Assembly: GCF_010093535.1 (NCBI RefSeq)
Contig: NW_022985165.1
Coordinates: forward strand, 791,311-855,310
Direction: 5' to 3'
From: Lindgomyces ingoldianus
Lineage: Eukaryota > Ascomycota > Dothideomycetes > Pleosporales > Lindgomycetaceae
Length of the DNA: 64,000 nucleotides
Part shown: in pieces, positions 44,920 to 56,882 of the stretch
Numbering within the stretch: position 1 is the first letter of the stretch
Layout: every line of letters starts with the position of its first letter
Notes under the pieces: model-generated
Seen by the model: the letters and a program-made list of their open reading frames with translations, nothing else
The model's database searches: none
What the model was told of the DNA's origin: nothing
Position numbers and translations under genes: made by a program

Positions 44920-46182
44920 TGAGATCTGGAGAACACTTGGGTTTCCACGACAAGTCTTGTTGCTTCGTTTGTATATATTGGATAAAACCTCGAGGCCGTC
45001 TTGGCTGCAATAATAGTCTCGCTACATAGTGCTCATCATCGTGTTAAGATGATGCGGACCTCTGCCTAATCACCAACTATATCCACATCCTCCAAATCGC
45101 CCATCGATCACTGATCTCTTTATTTTCGTCCTCAAAACCGTCTCATTATCATCCTCGCGAATTCCATTCTCCCTCCAAAGCACCTACGCCGCTCAACGCA
45201 TCAAGCAGAGCTTAGCTCTACGAGGAGGCACTGGTGCGGCATATTGGACTCACGCGCCAGCGCAGCGACTCTAGGTTTTCGTTATAAGAAATCTGCGCAA
45301 TGGCAAACTTAATGTGCTTTTCAACCTCCGCGTACGATCCGTAGTGCGGCATGGTATGGTTGTGGACAAAAGGTGCATGTTAAAAAAGGTGCAGGCAAAA
45401 AGTCGCCTTGAGGTGAGGATTATTGTTGAGCTGCATAAGCGTCAGTGAAATCAAATCAAAGCAGGATCGTATGCCGTGCTGGAGACACTTAAACCTACCT
45501 ACATCTTATATCCCACTCCTTCCCTTTCTGCTTGAAAATGACTCTTTGTTGTCATAATAGATTATGTGTGACTGGACTGTCTCCTCGGTCGGTTCTCTCA
45601 TCGGACGGAGACGTGCTGCAGCTTTACTCTCGTGCTACACGACGAATATTGGGGTTTCTTCGAATTTCGGGACTATAATGCGAAAGCCCTTTCAGTATTG
45701 GATAATATATTAGGCTTCCTTAACAATCAGATCTCGGTAACTGGAATTCCAGTAGTCTGGCCGAGAGGGAGGCAACTCCTAGTACAGTATTTGCTAAGAC
45801 GTGACTTCGTTATGTCGTTAACTTTTCGTATAACTCCGATTTCTTACGCAGAAATCACATGACGGTAGGATTGCAGAAATATCCATGGTATTGCCCTAGG
45901 GCCTGTTGTCAAGCGCAGCTCGTCATTCACTTCCGTTTACCATCACCCCCCTTTTGTAGAATGGATCCCGCCAGTGCCGTCCTATGTGAAGGCCTTTATC
46001 CGATTAAGTCTAGAGCATAGGCTGTCATATCAACATCTCTCATAGTTATGAGGCTAGTAATTCCGGGGCGGGTTCTAACGAATCTTGCACCGGGAAGAAA
46101 GGCGTACACACGAGAATAGCCTGGCTATAGGTACATGGTAAGGTACGAGGACAAACTGTGACAGAAAAATCACCACTTGCAT
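44920..46182. other. gene-free stretch
   Basis: No supported gene; marks a change from the conserved gene-dense block to a more accessory region. Confidence 0.4.
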
Positions 46183-46784
46183 TCATTATCTTGGCACGAA
46201 GCGATACCCCAAGCTGTAGAAGTAACAGCCCCTTCAGATTCACCCCAACCTAACGGATCGACTCCGCGAATGTCATCTGCCCCCTCACCCCAATCAAGAT
46301 CTGTCGTATCTCTCTGATCAGCGCTTTGAAGGTCACATTCCTCATTGCCCCAGTCACCTTCTTCTGCTGCCGAGATTTCATAGATCGTTGTTGTATGTTA
46401 TTCGATTCTGCGTTCGAGCCTGTGTAGCTGTTCGAGGAGTGTCCCCAATCTCAGTCTCTTGTCTATGACATTAAGTTTTACCCTTGTCACCTGTTTGTCC
46501 TCTTCTAGTAGATTAGTTTGTGCAAGACCCGAAACACCTTTGGACAGGGTTTCGTTAGCAGACTTGAATTGCGCCCCACTTTTGTGATATCCAGCTCCAC
46601 TGTTGATGTTGCCGGAAATTTTGACAGTATCCTGACATTCGATCATGTTTGATTCGTCAACTGCTTTCTGTTCTTTAGGCTCGATTCTTGGTCCCATTTT
46701 AGGTACAACTAAACTACTGGGGGAGAGAAATGACTTGTCTACCACATGGTATACTGTGTATGTTTTTGAAGCTGTGAATTTCAT
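46183..46784 (-). pseudogene. hypothetical acidic protein, frame broken by one stop
   Basis: A minus frame encodes a charged protein (from about 46694, MGPRIEPKEQKAVDESNMIE) that stops at a TAA near 46398 after LEQLHRLERRIE. The same frame then continues without another stop for about 70 residues to near 46183, with coding-like acidic sequence (YEISAAEEGDWGNEECDLQ, then DLDWGEGADDIRG). A single C-to-T change (CAA to TAA) would explain the break. No family recognised. It lies just downstream of the broken ubiquitin-like-domain gene on the same strand. Either a recently disabled gene or one short gene followed by chance open frame. Confidence 0.4.
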
Positions 46785-47042
46785 GAGTCACGCGTTCAAC
46801 GTCAATATCATTGCTCTCGTTGATCATGAACAAAGAATCATCCTTCTCCAGCTTCTCCAGCTTCTCCAATGTATTCCAGATGCAGAGTATTGATGCTGTC
46901 AATGAGGCGATTCCTAGTTTTGACTCTCTTACGGATGGGATCGACCAAGGGAGCCAAGCGTATCGTTTCTTAAACGAGAGACCACAGCGCTGGCTAAATG
47001 TGCATCAGTACACTCGAGCAATAACCACTTAAAGATACTATT

Positions 47043-48274
47043 TCACCAAACAATTTCTCCACCATAATCTTTCGCGAAGTCACATAATTCGCAACCAGGC
47101 CCGGGGCAATCATCGAAGTCCAGAAACAGCCATTTCCCTTGAGGGCTCATGTCTAGATCTTCCAACTCTTCATCCTCCATAAGTATTGACATATTTACGT
47201 CCATACCAGGTGGGAGAGGTTTTCCGGTAAAGCTTGATCTTGTGACTATTTGCTCGGAGTTTCTAGTATTGAATAATTCATCCTGCCTAGACATAATGTA
47301 TTGGGATCCTTGCTCCTCTCTGAACTTGGCGTGGATGATTGTTTCTAGAAGCCGTTATGCGTCAGAATCATTGAGTGGAAAGAGCGACTTATACCACCTC
47401 CCGGAAAGATGTATTGCAAATAATTTCTGTTGTGACTCACGTCGAAATCTTATTCTGACGGTACCGGCATTTTACGATCAAATGAGTCGTCTAGAATCAC
47501 TGGGCTCTGAAAGAATGTATGGCAGAGGTCAGGGGGTGGGATAGTAGATTGGAGTTTAAAGAGCATGTTGTGTAGATCTGAGACGAGTTCCATTCGTTCA
47601 AAGATTGCTCGAATTTTCGGTACTACGTCAGAAAGAATTAATTTGCTTTGGGTCTGCACCTGTTTCTCGACCTTTCCTAGATTTGTGTTTGAAACTTCCA
47701 CCCTTTCCTGGATGGTAGCGAGACTGGCGTTTGCGGCTTCAATGCTGTTTCCAATCTTGACGCTTTGATATTTGCTGACCCTTTCAAAGTACGAAGAATA
47801 CTTGCTAACAATAGTAAGCAGGGCTCCTAGCCGTTTATTACTAAGACAGCAAACATATGATAGAATCCTAATAACATCGTTGTCGCGCGTGTATGGGCGT
47901 CGACTTCCGCCCTAAGTGTTTTAATGTGTACTTTCATGCTGAATTCCCATCTTATATTCTTCTCTGCCTCAAGAATCCGCTGATTTATCAGCTCCATGGC
48001 TGGCATCATACTTCCTCGCAATCCGTAGAAATCGGTTGAGTGGAGTCTGACAGGATAGTGCTGTGGCCTTGGTCGAATTTGCCATATGTTAAAGTTCATT
48101 TGGACCAGTAATGAGTGATACCTCTTTAAGAATACTCTTTAGTAGTTTCAGTTCGTGTTCAAGGTACTGATATTTCTGCGTTAAACCGGTGGCATCTCGC
48201 AGATATGAGATGATATCTGCGACAAGTTTTCTAACAGTAAGGAAGTCACTGACTGAGAATTCGAATGGAACCAT
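47043..48274 (-). pseudogene. disrupted fungal ubiquitin-like-domain (ULD_2-type) gene
   Basis: Pieces follow the standard layout of a fungal family with a helical N-terminal domain and a ubiquitin-like domain. The order is MVPFEFSVSDFLTVRKLVAD (48274 on), TALSCQTPLNRFLRIARKYD, NIRWEFSMKVHIKTLRAEVD, then a long coiled segment ending FFQSPVILDDSFDRKMPVPS, and finally ETIIHAKFREEQGSQYIMSR to a stop at 47043. Two lesions: a frameshift near 48000 between the ARKYD and NIRWEF parts, and a TAA near 47449 directly after PVPSE, where the family has an aromatic residue (PSE-Y/F-D). Splice signals between the pieces survive (a GTGAGT donor after the DFD codons, a CTTCTAG acceptor). The N-terminal part resembles that of some NACHT/ankyrin proteins. 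Probably a recent pseudogene. Confidence 0.6.
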
Positions 48275-48978
48275 TATCTGACTGATTCTTTCTGGTTGAA
48301 GAAATAGGAATAAGGAAAGACGGTCGAAATAGTCAATATGGTGGGTGATGAGTTGTGGCCGATTACGTTGGCTTCAAGGAGAGCCTAAAGCACTGACGGT
48401 TAGGAATGGGCAATGTGTAAAAAACTTCCTGCTAATATTAACTTACAATTCGATTATCATGTAATTATATAGCCATATTAAGTCACGTGAATGCGCAATA
48501 CTAAATGCACTTAAACTTTTGCTAAGTACGCCCTCTACAGTGAATTTGCCTCCTCTACCACCTAGGTAGTAACAATAGCCTGAAAGTATTATATAGAGTA
48601 TTGGATACTCCAATCTACCTGTTTATAGTCTGAAATAGTAGTACGATGGGGTTGGTGATATTATCTTGAAGAATCTTGGTCGAGGCTTCAAACAGCACAG
48701 TGCGCAAATTCGAGGGACAAGACAATCGTACTAGTGTAATTTTTAGGTGAGGAGTGTCGTGAAATATTAGGAACTTGATGAAGGCACATGGATTGTAGCA
48801 TAACATAAATATTGAAGTGTGTGCAGCTTCTGGGTTATTCAACGATCAAAGTACCTCTAACTTTATTCTGGAACATAGGGTGACCGGTAGCACTGGAGGG
48901 AAGGTTACTCTTACCCTAAAACACGCCGACTCTTTGAGAACGTCATCCTCTCACAGGTACTTTGGTTCATTGTTGCCT
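48275..48978. other. gene-free stretch
   Basis: No supported gene; AT-rich. Confidence 0.4.
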
Positions 48979-49770
48979 CTATGCCTTTTGCGGTCTATAA
49001 AGGAACCCAATCTCTTTGTACGTTTCGACACAACCGTATGAATCCTGCAACTTAAGGGAGAGCGTCTCTATAGCGATGAAGCCATTTTTCTCGTAGAAGG
49101 GTGCGGCTTCGATGGTAGATTCAAGATACGCCGGCGCATTGTGCTTCCTACATTGTTCGAGACCCCATCGAAGCATCATTGAGGCTGCGCCACGTCTCTC
49201 GTGAACAGGATCTGTGCCCATAAAGTTAAGACCTAGCATTGGGTTAACCTAAAGATAGACGTGATCGGCAACAGTAAGCTTAGGCTCAGCAAAAGTGTAC
49301 TTACGATAGCATGGAGTTGATCCCACGACTTTCTCTTGTGCTTCCTCCATCTGTTTTGTCCATTCATTCAAGACCTCAAGTGCTGTTCCCTCTGGCCAAT
49401 GCCACGGTGGTTCTTCGTATTCCTCATCTTCTGCGACTGGATGAGCCCACTTCGCAAAGCTAATGATTGTACCCTTCTTGCATGCGTCCTCGTCATGCTC
49501 ATCCCCAGTAAAGCGCACGTCGGTGGATTGGTCGCTTTGGTCTTTGCCACCTGGAGCTGCCTGATCCAGATCGCGCACGACAAGTACGGTGGTCTTTGGG
49601 TCCAGGATATCCGCGAGTGCCTTCGATTCAATTGAGCGTTGAAGCGCATCTCGGACAGCTGGAGTCGGGAATTGCGCACGCAACATGGCGTTCGGGCCGA
49701 AAGCTGCCATGTGAATCTCTGCGATACGGCCCGAGTCGGCCGGAAGGGCGACTGAAAGTGCAAGCGGCAT
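48979..49770 (-). CDS. GNAT-family N-acetyltransferase
   Basis: Two exons, 49770-49305 and 49232-48979, with a 72-nt intron (GTAAGT donor, TTAAC, CTAG, phase 1); 239 residues. The join gives PCYRLNFMGTDPVHERRGAA. The T-DP-x3-RRGA-A segment is the acetyl-CoA pyrophosphate-binding loop (Q/R-x2-G-x-G/A), followed by MMLRWGLEQCRKHNAPAYLE and PFYEKNGFIAIET, typical strands and helices of GNAT enzymes of fungal secondary or stress metabolism. The N-terminal half has SVALPADSGRIAEIHMAAFG and a Trp-rich acidic loop (PPWHWPEG). Substrate unknown. It lies next to a second GNAT gene on the same strand. Confidence 0.88.
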
Positions 49771-50324
49771 TGAAGGGCAGAAAAGACTTTAGCAACGAGT
49801 AGAGGTGAAGGACTTCATGATTCAGCTCACGGGGAACGAAAGGGTTAAATTTAGATTGATAGAGTTTTTGTAGTCCTTCTGCAGGCAGTTCTCAAACTTC
49901 GCAGCTGGTGAACTTTGAATCGTTCGGCGAGGATTCGTATTTTAAGGAGCGGCTAGAAATACGCAGCTGAAAACCTGTAACTTAACAAAGAATACAAGTA
50001 CGGATGGCTTTCTAAGGCTAGCGTAGCCGAAGAACTAGTCCGGCTAGGGTAGATAGTTACAAATTAAATCTTAAAGGGTACGGATACGGCTTACTTTAAG
50101 TTTAAGCGCCGTGCCTGCTAAATGCCACACGCCCGCATATTTTGGGCTGCGGCGTGTGCTTCAGCGGCTATGTTAGCTACGGGGCTCCCCTTCATCTTCC
50201 AAGCATGGGACGAACGACAAAAGTAATATTTTATCTAAACACATTACATCCTTACATGTAAGTCAAGCGGCTAAGAGTAGCACAGCTTAGTTCTCTGTAA
50301 GCTTTTTCTAATAGCCTTCGTTGG
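49771..50324. other. intergenic
   Basis: No supported gene between the two GNAT genes; part of it (50130-50185) is GC-rich and may be repeat-derived. Confidence 0.4.
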
Positions 50325-51518
50325 TCACAACCATGCATAATGCTCGTTATTGACCCATAATGGCGCAACACTTCCTTGGCCATTCTCTCCGTACCACATC
50401 CCACTAGCGATACTATCTTCCTCACGTTCTACGACAACGTGGTCGATTCCACTTTGCATGATCATGTCCTGGACCAAGGGTGTTGGATCCCAGAGCTTGA
50501 CATGGTCAAGCTTCCACTCTGCAGCCTCAGCTTGCGCAGCTTGCAGAACAGCTTTCAAATAGGCCACCTGCTCGTCGTATCTTGCTCCTTTGAACTTCTT
50601 CTCCGCATCCAATGGGAGCCGGGTGGCTGTCTCATCCGCTTCGACGACGAGACGTAAGATGTAGAGCACGTTGTTCCGAGGCTCGGCATCTAATGGTCCA
50701 TAATATCGATGCGTCCAAATCGCCCACACTTGGTTACCCGGCGATCCTGCAATCGCTCCTTTTGCTGGAGGTACCTTTCCGAAGAGATATCTCGAAGCGA
50801 AGTCCTCCTTCCGGATGTGCCAAAGCATGTGATCTAGATCGGGAACAATTGTCACACGCATCTTGACATCGTTTGTCGGTGTTGCCATGGCCTTACGGAC
50901 CATTATTTCGTCTCGCTTACAGAGCTCCGCGAGGTCTCCTTCCACGATTTCTTGACCAAGGGACAGCTTCGGAGCTATGCGCGGTTCGAACGTCAAATGC
51001 GAGTTTGTGGGATTTGGGTGCCATCCAAGGTTTCCGTAGTATTCCTTTCCAATATCCGAGTACAGTATGCTCCCTACACATCGAGAAGCATCGAGCTGCC
51101 ACGTAGGAAGAGTCTTAGCTAGTTCCTTCATCATACGCACTGGGTAACCGCGGCGCCGATATCCTGGAGCGCAGAAGACGCTGGCAATTCCGTGGACAAT
51201 GTTATCATCGACATTGCCAACCGCGTTGCTTGTCAAGGAATGCTTGCGGAAAGTTTCACAAGAACACAGAATGGGCCGTTGGTTTGGAGGAAGGTTTTTG
51301 TCAACAAGAATCCAGTTACTCATTCCCTCATCTTTTGCCAAAGGGACAGTAGTCAAGAAGAGAGATTCATTGAGATACTCTGGTAGTGGGAGAGAATCAC
51401 CCCATGACTCAAAGGTGTTGGTCCAGATGATAACGCATTCATCTGGAGTAGGATGGCGAAGTGCGAGGTCGAGCGAGTTGGAGTCCGGAAAGTCGGCTTT
51501 TTCAGAGAAATTACCCAT
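50325..51518 (-). CDS. LYC1-type N-acetyltransferase
   Basis: Single exon, 397 residues from MGNFSEKADFPDS. The N-terminal GNAT half has LRHPTPDECVIIWTNTFESW, then GIASVFCAPGYRRRGYPVRM (acetyl-CoA loop) and SILYSDIGKEYYGNLGWHPN. The C-terminal half carries the LYC1 family region (DHMLWHIRKEDFASRYLFG, then VWAIWTHRYYG). Yarrowia LYC1 acetylates free L-lysine as the first step of lysine catabolism; this homologue may do the same or act on another small amine. The C-terminus (GMWYGENGQGSVAPLWVNN) is conserved in style with the family. The upstream region is short and the neighbouring GNAT is unrelated in length, so the pair is not a simple tandem duplication. Confidence 0.9.
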   Translation of the reverse strand: MGNFSEKADFPDSNSLDLALRHPTPDECVIIWTNTFESWGDSLPLPEYLNESLFLTTVPLAKDEGMSNWILVDKNLPPNQRPILCSCETFRKHSLTSNAVGNVDDNIVHGIASVFCAPGYRRRGYPVRMMKELAKTLPTWQLDASRCVGSILYSDIGKEYYGNLGWHPNPTNSHLTFEPRIAPKLSLGQEIVEGDLAELCKRDEIMVRKAMATPTNDVKMRVTIVPDLDHMLWHIRKEDFASRYLFGKVPPAKGAIAGSPGNQVWAIWTHRYYGPLDAEPRNNVLYILRLVVEADETATRLPLDAEKKFKGARYDEQVAYLKAVLQAAQAEAAEWKLDHVKLWDPTPLVQDMIMQSGIDHVVVEREEDSIASGMWYGENGQGSVAPLWVNNEHYAWL

Positions 51519-52245
51519 GCTGTTGGGCGAGGCAGACCAATGAAGGGCAAATACTCTTTCCTACGGCAAACCGAAGGGAAGGCTACGTTTTCATCATATT
51601 TTAAAGAGGATAAGGCTGTTGCTTTGCTTGCAACATGAGCCGCGCACGGGCAGTTCTGAATGACCTGAGGCCACTATCTTTAGCAAACGGGATTGGCGAA
51701 CGGCGCGGCTCAGACAAGCGGCTAGAAGATGCAAGCCCGCGCACTCCCGAGGCCTCATAGAACAGAGGATGGAGTCTTGGGGCGCTTATATTGGCGCTAG
51801 AAATAAGGTCGAATCGGACATGTATCGAATGCTGCTTCAGCTTTTGATGGGCTAATTGCCATAGGTGCAGAGCGAGTGCCGCATTGCATCATCTACTTTT
51901 TCTTGGCGTTTCATGCATGCTTGTAGTCCGAGGGTGGATCCTCGAACAGCTCCTGTGCGCCTAAGGCAGGGGTAAACCGAAGAGCTGGGATGGCCAACAG
52001 GCGCCTGTTAGGGTTACATGTCTCATAATTAATGCTTGTCCGGAGCCTGGGACCTTGGGGCCGTTGTGAACGAAGAAGCGTCCCGTCCCGCTCCCCATCT
52101 TCCCCTTTCCGCAGACCGCTCCTGCCACGAGGAGTGGAACCCTGCACCATGCCGGCCCACCACACCCAAAGTACAGCAGTTGTTAGAGCTCCTCCTGCGT
52201 AAAGAATAACCTACTGCGAACATCTTTGGACATGACATCTCCTAA
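51519..52245. promoter_or_regulatory. divergent intergenic region, LYC1-like / ankyrin gene
   Basis: No supported gene. Contains both promoters. Confidence 0.4.
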
Positions 52246-55020
52246 ATGGATCCTATCACTATCATTAGCTTGCTTGCCTCGCTCACCAATCTGATTCATG
52301 CGAGCAAATCGGTGATAGAGGTTATCAACACCTTTAGAGATGGCGACAAAGACCTACAGAAGTTGCTTGAAGATATATCTGTTTTCACAGAAGCCTTGAG
52401 CGGATTCGAACGTGTCCTACGGAGTCGGCAAACCATTCACAGAATATCCGGACCGGTCATGGACAGCATGCTCCAAAATTCATTTAATACCATCAAAGAT
52501 CTCGAGGATCGTTTGGAACAATCACTAAACTCCAAGGTCTCAGCCGTCCGCCGAATGAAATGGGTCCAGAATACGTCCGGGATCAAAAGGCTACACGACC
52601 GGATAAAGGAGCAGCACTCGATGCTTCAAACATTCCTCGCCATCACTCACGCGTAAGAATTTCCCCTCTCGGAGAGCTTCTGAAAGTGTACTGATCTTGT
52701 ACATAGAGAGACTTTCCTATCAGTTGCTTGCCAGTACCCGCAATACATGTTGCGAGGCTCTGCGGTTGATAATACCGCAGCTGTGGACGACAAGGCTACG
52801 GCATCGACCAATCTACAAGTTCCAGCGACAACGTATCGATCGCGGCGAATTTCAAATGCTAGCTCATTAGCCACGATTGAAAGCCTTGCGGACACGATGA
52901 TTTCATCCTTCGATTCGCTAACACTCGTTAGCTCATCCTCAAGCTCAGGGAGCTCTAACATCTTCTCGCGCCAGTCGTCCGAGATTCCCTCGAACACTAG
53001 TCAGGAAACTAACGAGGGGCTATGTCAGGTAAATACAAGGCCCGAGCTGGGCGATTCTCAAGAAATCTTAGTGGTCCGCCAAGCGTGTCGCTACAACTGC
53101 TATTGCATATGCCATACCCAAGATGTTACCAAGCTTCGCCAAGGCCTTGGGAAACGTGCAAATGCTAAGGTGCGTTGCAGCGTGCCGGATTGTCTATCCA
53201 ATGCAACAGTAGAAGAAAAGTACGCCATCCAGTCGAAGTCCTTCCTCAAAACTCTAAGCAAGGCCATCTTCTCGAAAAGCATAAATGTTCGCCATGAATT
53301 GAAGACATATCGCATGGTTCCAGAAGGCTCAGAAGCAATGCGGTATGTGAAGCACGGGAATTTAGGGAAGCTAAAAGCTTGCATCGAGTCCGGCCAGGCA
53401 ACAATCTGGGACACTGCCCCAGATGGATGGTCATTGCTCCATGTAAGCATAAAGGAGGATTAAAGGAGGTAGGCTAATACATATATAGACAGCTGCGTAC
53501 AATCGACAACTACCAATTGTGAAATACCTCATTGAGTTAGGTGTTGACACCGAGAGCGGAGATGTCGGATCAAGGTTAGTCACTCGACATAAGCGCTCCA
53601 GGCTGTATTGACACATGGATCACCACTAGGAAGCCGGCCGATCTTGCCATTCTCAAATCAATTGGTCAGGACGCAACTCAGGTAGAGCACGATATCGTCG
53701 AAGTATTCTCGCAAAAGGATGGTTTCTTAAGCGATTTTGATTTTACTCCCATCCATATCGCTGTTCTCGAACTCTATTCTGCTTCAGACTCTGAACGCCC
53801 TTCTCTTGAGTCGTAAGTTCCAGCACATATCATGTTGTCCCATATCTATGGTCCCTGCGATCTTTTCGGAAACTAATGCGTATTCACCATTCGTCTGATT
53901 CGATTATAGGCTTATTCAGCTAGTCGATGATGCCAACAACGCACCCGTAAACACGAGCTGGTCAGAATGGAAATTAAGATATAAGAAGCGATCACCTTTG
54001 TTCTCTGCCATAATTGAATACTTCCGGGCCTCGGCATTCGGTCAACCAGAAGGAACCAAAATCATCCATAATCTCGTTGACCAGAGGGATAAGAAATACA
54101 GCTGGACACCTCTCCATTGGGCTTCTGCTGCAGGTCACGTGGAAAAAATGCGGGTCTTGGTACAGTTTGGAGCAGATCCGACACTACTGTCAAACTTGGA
54201 CGCGAACATACTACATGCGGCGGCCGAGTCAAAAATTGGCAGAGGCTTGGCAGGTGCTCTTGATATTTGGAGACGTTGCCCGGACCAGCTAAATATCAAC
54301 CAAACTAACAGATGGGCCGAGACACCATTACACGTTGCCTCCTGGTGCTCTGCCGCTTGCGTATCGCTTCTACTGGAGGCTGGGGCCGACACTGATGCGC
54401 AACAAGAGGATGGCCAGGTTCCTCTTCATTGCGCTGGACTTTCTGGACGAAGCCTGGACAGGAGAGATATCGTCTCACTCTTGTGCAATTCAAAGAGCAA
54501 AAAACACATCAACATTCAGGACGCCGACGGTCGGCCTCCGATATTCGATTTCCTCGACGACCAAGAGTGCATCGAGATACTTCTCCAGAATGGAGCTCGT
54601 CTAGACTTGACCGACGAGTCTGGCAAAAATATCATCCACCACGCTTGTATACAAGACGAAAAGGAATCGCTGAAGCTGTTATTATGCGAAGCTGGGGACA
54701 CCAACATAGCTACTGCAAACGATCTCAGCGGCAACAGCCCTCTCATAGAAGCTTTCTGTAACTCCAGCATTGAATGCGCTTTGATAATGCTCGAGCTTGA
54801 TGACGTAGGAGATATCATCAGCAAAGATGGTTGGGCAGCTGTTCATTACGCCGCAAAAATCGGGGACGAGAGATTGCTAGAAGCAGTCCTCACGCACTCG
54901 AGTTTCATGAAAGGTATGAAGACTATGGACGGGAAAAGGGTTGATATGGTGGCCATGGAGTCTGGTACTTGGACTGGAAAAGTTAAAGAACTGATACGCA
55001 AGTATGACTATTTGGGCTAA
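52246..55020 (+). CDS. ankyrin-repeat protein with fungal STAND-type N-terminal domain
   Basis: Five exons: 52246-52652, 52707-53442, 53489-53574, 53630-53812 and 53910-55020; 840 residues, all joins in frame. Residues 1-150 (MDPITIISLLASLTNLIHAS...) form the helical domain found at the N-termini of fungal STAND/NLR-like and ankyrin proteins (PigL_N type). A Ser-rich linker with a Cys/His cluster (ACRYNCYCICHTQ, then VRCSVPDC) follows. Ankyrin repeats run to the C-terminus, including DGWSLLHTAAYNRQLPIVKY, YSWTPLHWASAAGHVEKMRV, WAETPLHVASWCSAACVSLL and DGWAAVHYAAKIGDERLLEA. No NACHT or NB-ARC domain lies between them, so it is a truncated-architecture relative of fungal NLRs. Possible role in non-self or stress sensing; inferred. 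Confidence 0.87.
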
Positions 55021-55397
55021 GATATATACACGCGTAGGATTTCAGCGGGGCACCGACTTAGCATGGTATATTCGCCTTGGGGAGACATTTAATTTCATGC
55101 ATTGACCCGCACACATAACCATTAAATGGTAATCTGTTTAATTAACTAGACATGTAGTTATCGTTTAGTAATATCGGATCTGTATAAGGATCTACCCATT
55201 TCTACTGTGTACCCTCCATAGACGAGATCTATGCGCAGATATCCTGGTTTTTGGCACCATAGGACTGCTGCGAAGCTGCTACTGCGCTGTAGCATTGTTG
55301 CATTCGATTAAGACTGCTATCGTGTTGCTCCGTGCAGACCATGTGAGTGCTGCGTACATTTTATCTGCTGTTTAGAAATTATACAGATTCTAGATGA

Positions 55398-55785
55398 CAG
55401 TGTTCGGAATCAACAGGTGGCAGGTGGCTAACCTGCAGATTCTCAGGTGCCTGCGGGTGCAATTTTTGAAGGGTGAGTTTACTGTATAGAGTAGTCTAGA
55501 TATTCCTTATTGTCAGATTGCCCCTTCTATACCTAAGGTAACTGACAAATTAGCTTTATAGTACCTTAAAATTGCCTAATGAAGTTGTTAACGCTTCTTA
55601 TGGCCTCCTGTTACACTAATACGGCAGCGGTACACTAATTCGACAGCGTCTCCCTCAACCACATTACCTAATTGGGTTGTTTATTGACTTGGTTAGGTAT
55701 AGCATTGAGTCTCAGGCACGACCTGCACCTGAAAATCTGCAGGTGGGCTACCTGCAGGTGCTCCACCTGTCGATCCTGAACACTG
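55398..55785. mobile_element. hAT-like MITE with CAGTGTTC terminal inverted repeats
   Basis: The left end CAGTGTTCGGAATCAACAGG and the right end (reverse complement CAGTGTTCAGGATCGACAGG) are inverted copies. The similarity continues inward through AACCTGCAG and TCAGGTGC motifs for about 60 bp. The element is 388 bp with no coding frame, as in non-autonomous hAT elements, whose ends are typically CAGTG. An exact 8-bp target duplication is not visible. Confidence 0.7.
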
Positions 55786-56882
55786 ATTCTCCAGCGCGTG
55801 CAGCCTGCGCTCCCCGAGAACGACAGCGGTGCGACCAATCACCACAGCGGAAAGTTTAAATTGGGACAAAGTGGCTCTATAAGAGGAACTTAGCTGTCTG
55901 TTTAGGAGATTGATATGCAAATGGAGAAAACTAAGCCCTCCATAACGAAAATAAAGAAGTGGAGCACAACGCGGATAAAGGCTTATGGAGCCCACCTTTG
56001 CGGACTTGTCACGGGTGTTCAGTTTTAAAGAGAAGATGTGACGGGGAAGGGGGGAATATAAGGACCTTCGCGATGTAGAAGCTCTATTCTTCGAGTAATA
56101 GGCTTTGCAAAATTTGGAAGGGGACTGGCTGCTTGAATATAACATGGTATTATCTAGGAGAAATGTTCCTATAGAAAACGAAGAATTGACATGGGCTGCA
56201 CTTCTTCCGCTCGAATGGGGAATAAAAATGGCTGCGGGCGTAGATGGGGTTGATCCGTTATATTAACAATGAAGTTACTTGTTGTCACTAAAGTTCAAGT
56301 TCAATGAGGACTATATAGATCAATCAATGTTGCATAATGAGTAACTTACGAGACTAATATCTTCCCAGGTCCCCAAATCCGGATTGCCTTTTGAGAACTG
56401 CTTCTCTTTAGCAGCTCTAACTCTAGTGCTTAACAGCAATATTAAATCTGATTTAAGGATAATTTTGAATTCTTTAAATCTGAGCATCTCTAAGTCAATG
56501 ATTACTCCACATCACGCTAATGAATCATCCCCGTCCTCGGAGTCGCTTTTCCATTCATAACCATTGAGCTTTTCCATGTTTCCCCGCGCGGGGTTCAGCC
56601 CTGCACAGTACTGCGCTTCTCCACAAATGCAAGTGACATGGATAAGGCGGAGGTTGTGCGACCATTGCCGAGCTTTCAGGAATCCTGCGGAGATGAGCGA
56701 CGACAACCATCGCGATATATCTTGGATGCAGGCCACTGATCCGTGGGCCCGGTTTCGAATCGACTGACTTGCATGAAAATTGGTTTTTTTGGATTGTCAG
56801 GACCCTTGCATATTTGTGCAATTTTTGGGGCCTTTTGAATGAGCGTCCTGCGAGGTCATCGGCATCAAAGATATTTGCTTAC
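55786..56882. other. gene-free stretch and MFS promoter
   Basis: No supported gene; the open frames at 56512-56821 are shadows without domain signal. Confidence 0.4.

Noticed and set aside
46850..46885. CTTCTCCAG 9-nt tandem repeat as a minisatellite
   Set aside because: Only about three copies, with no functional context.
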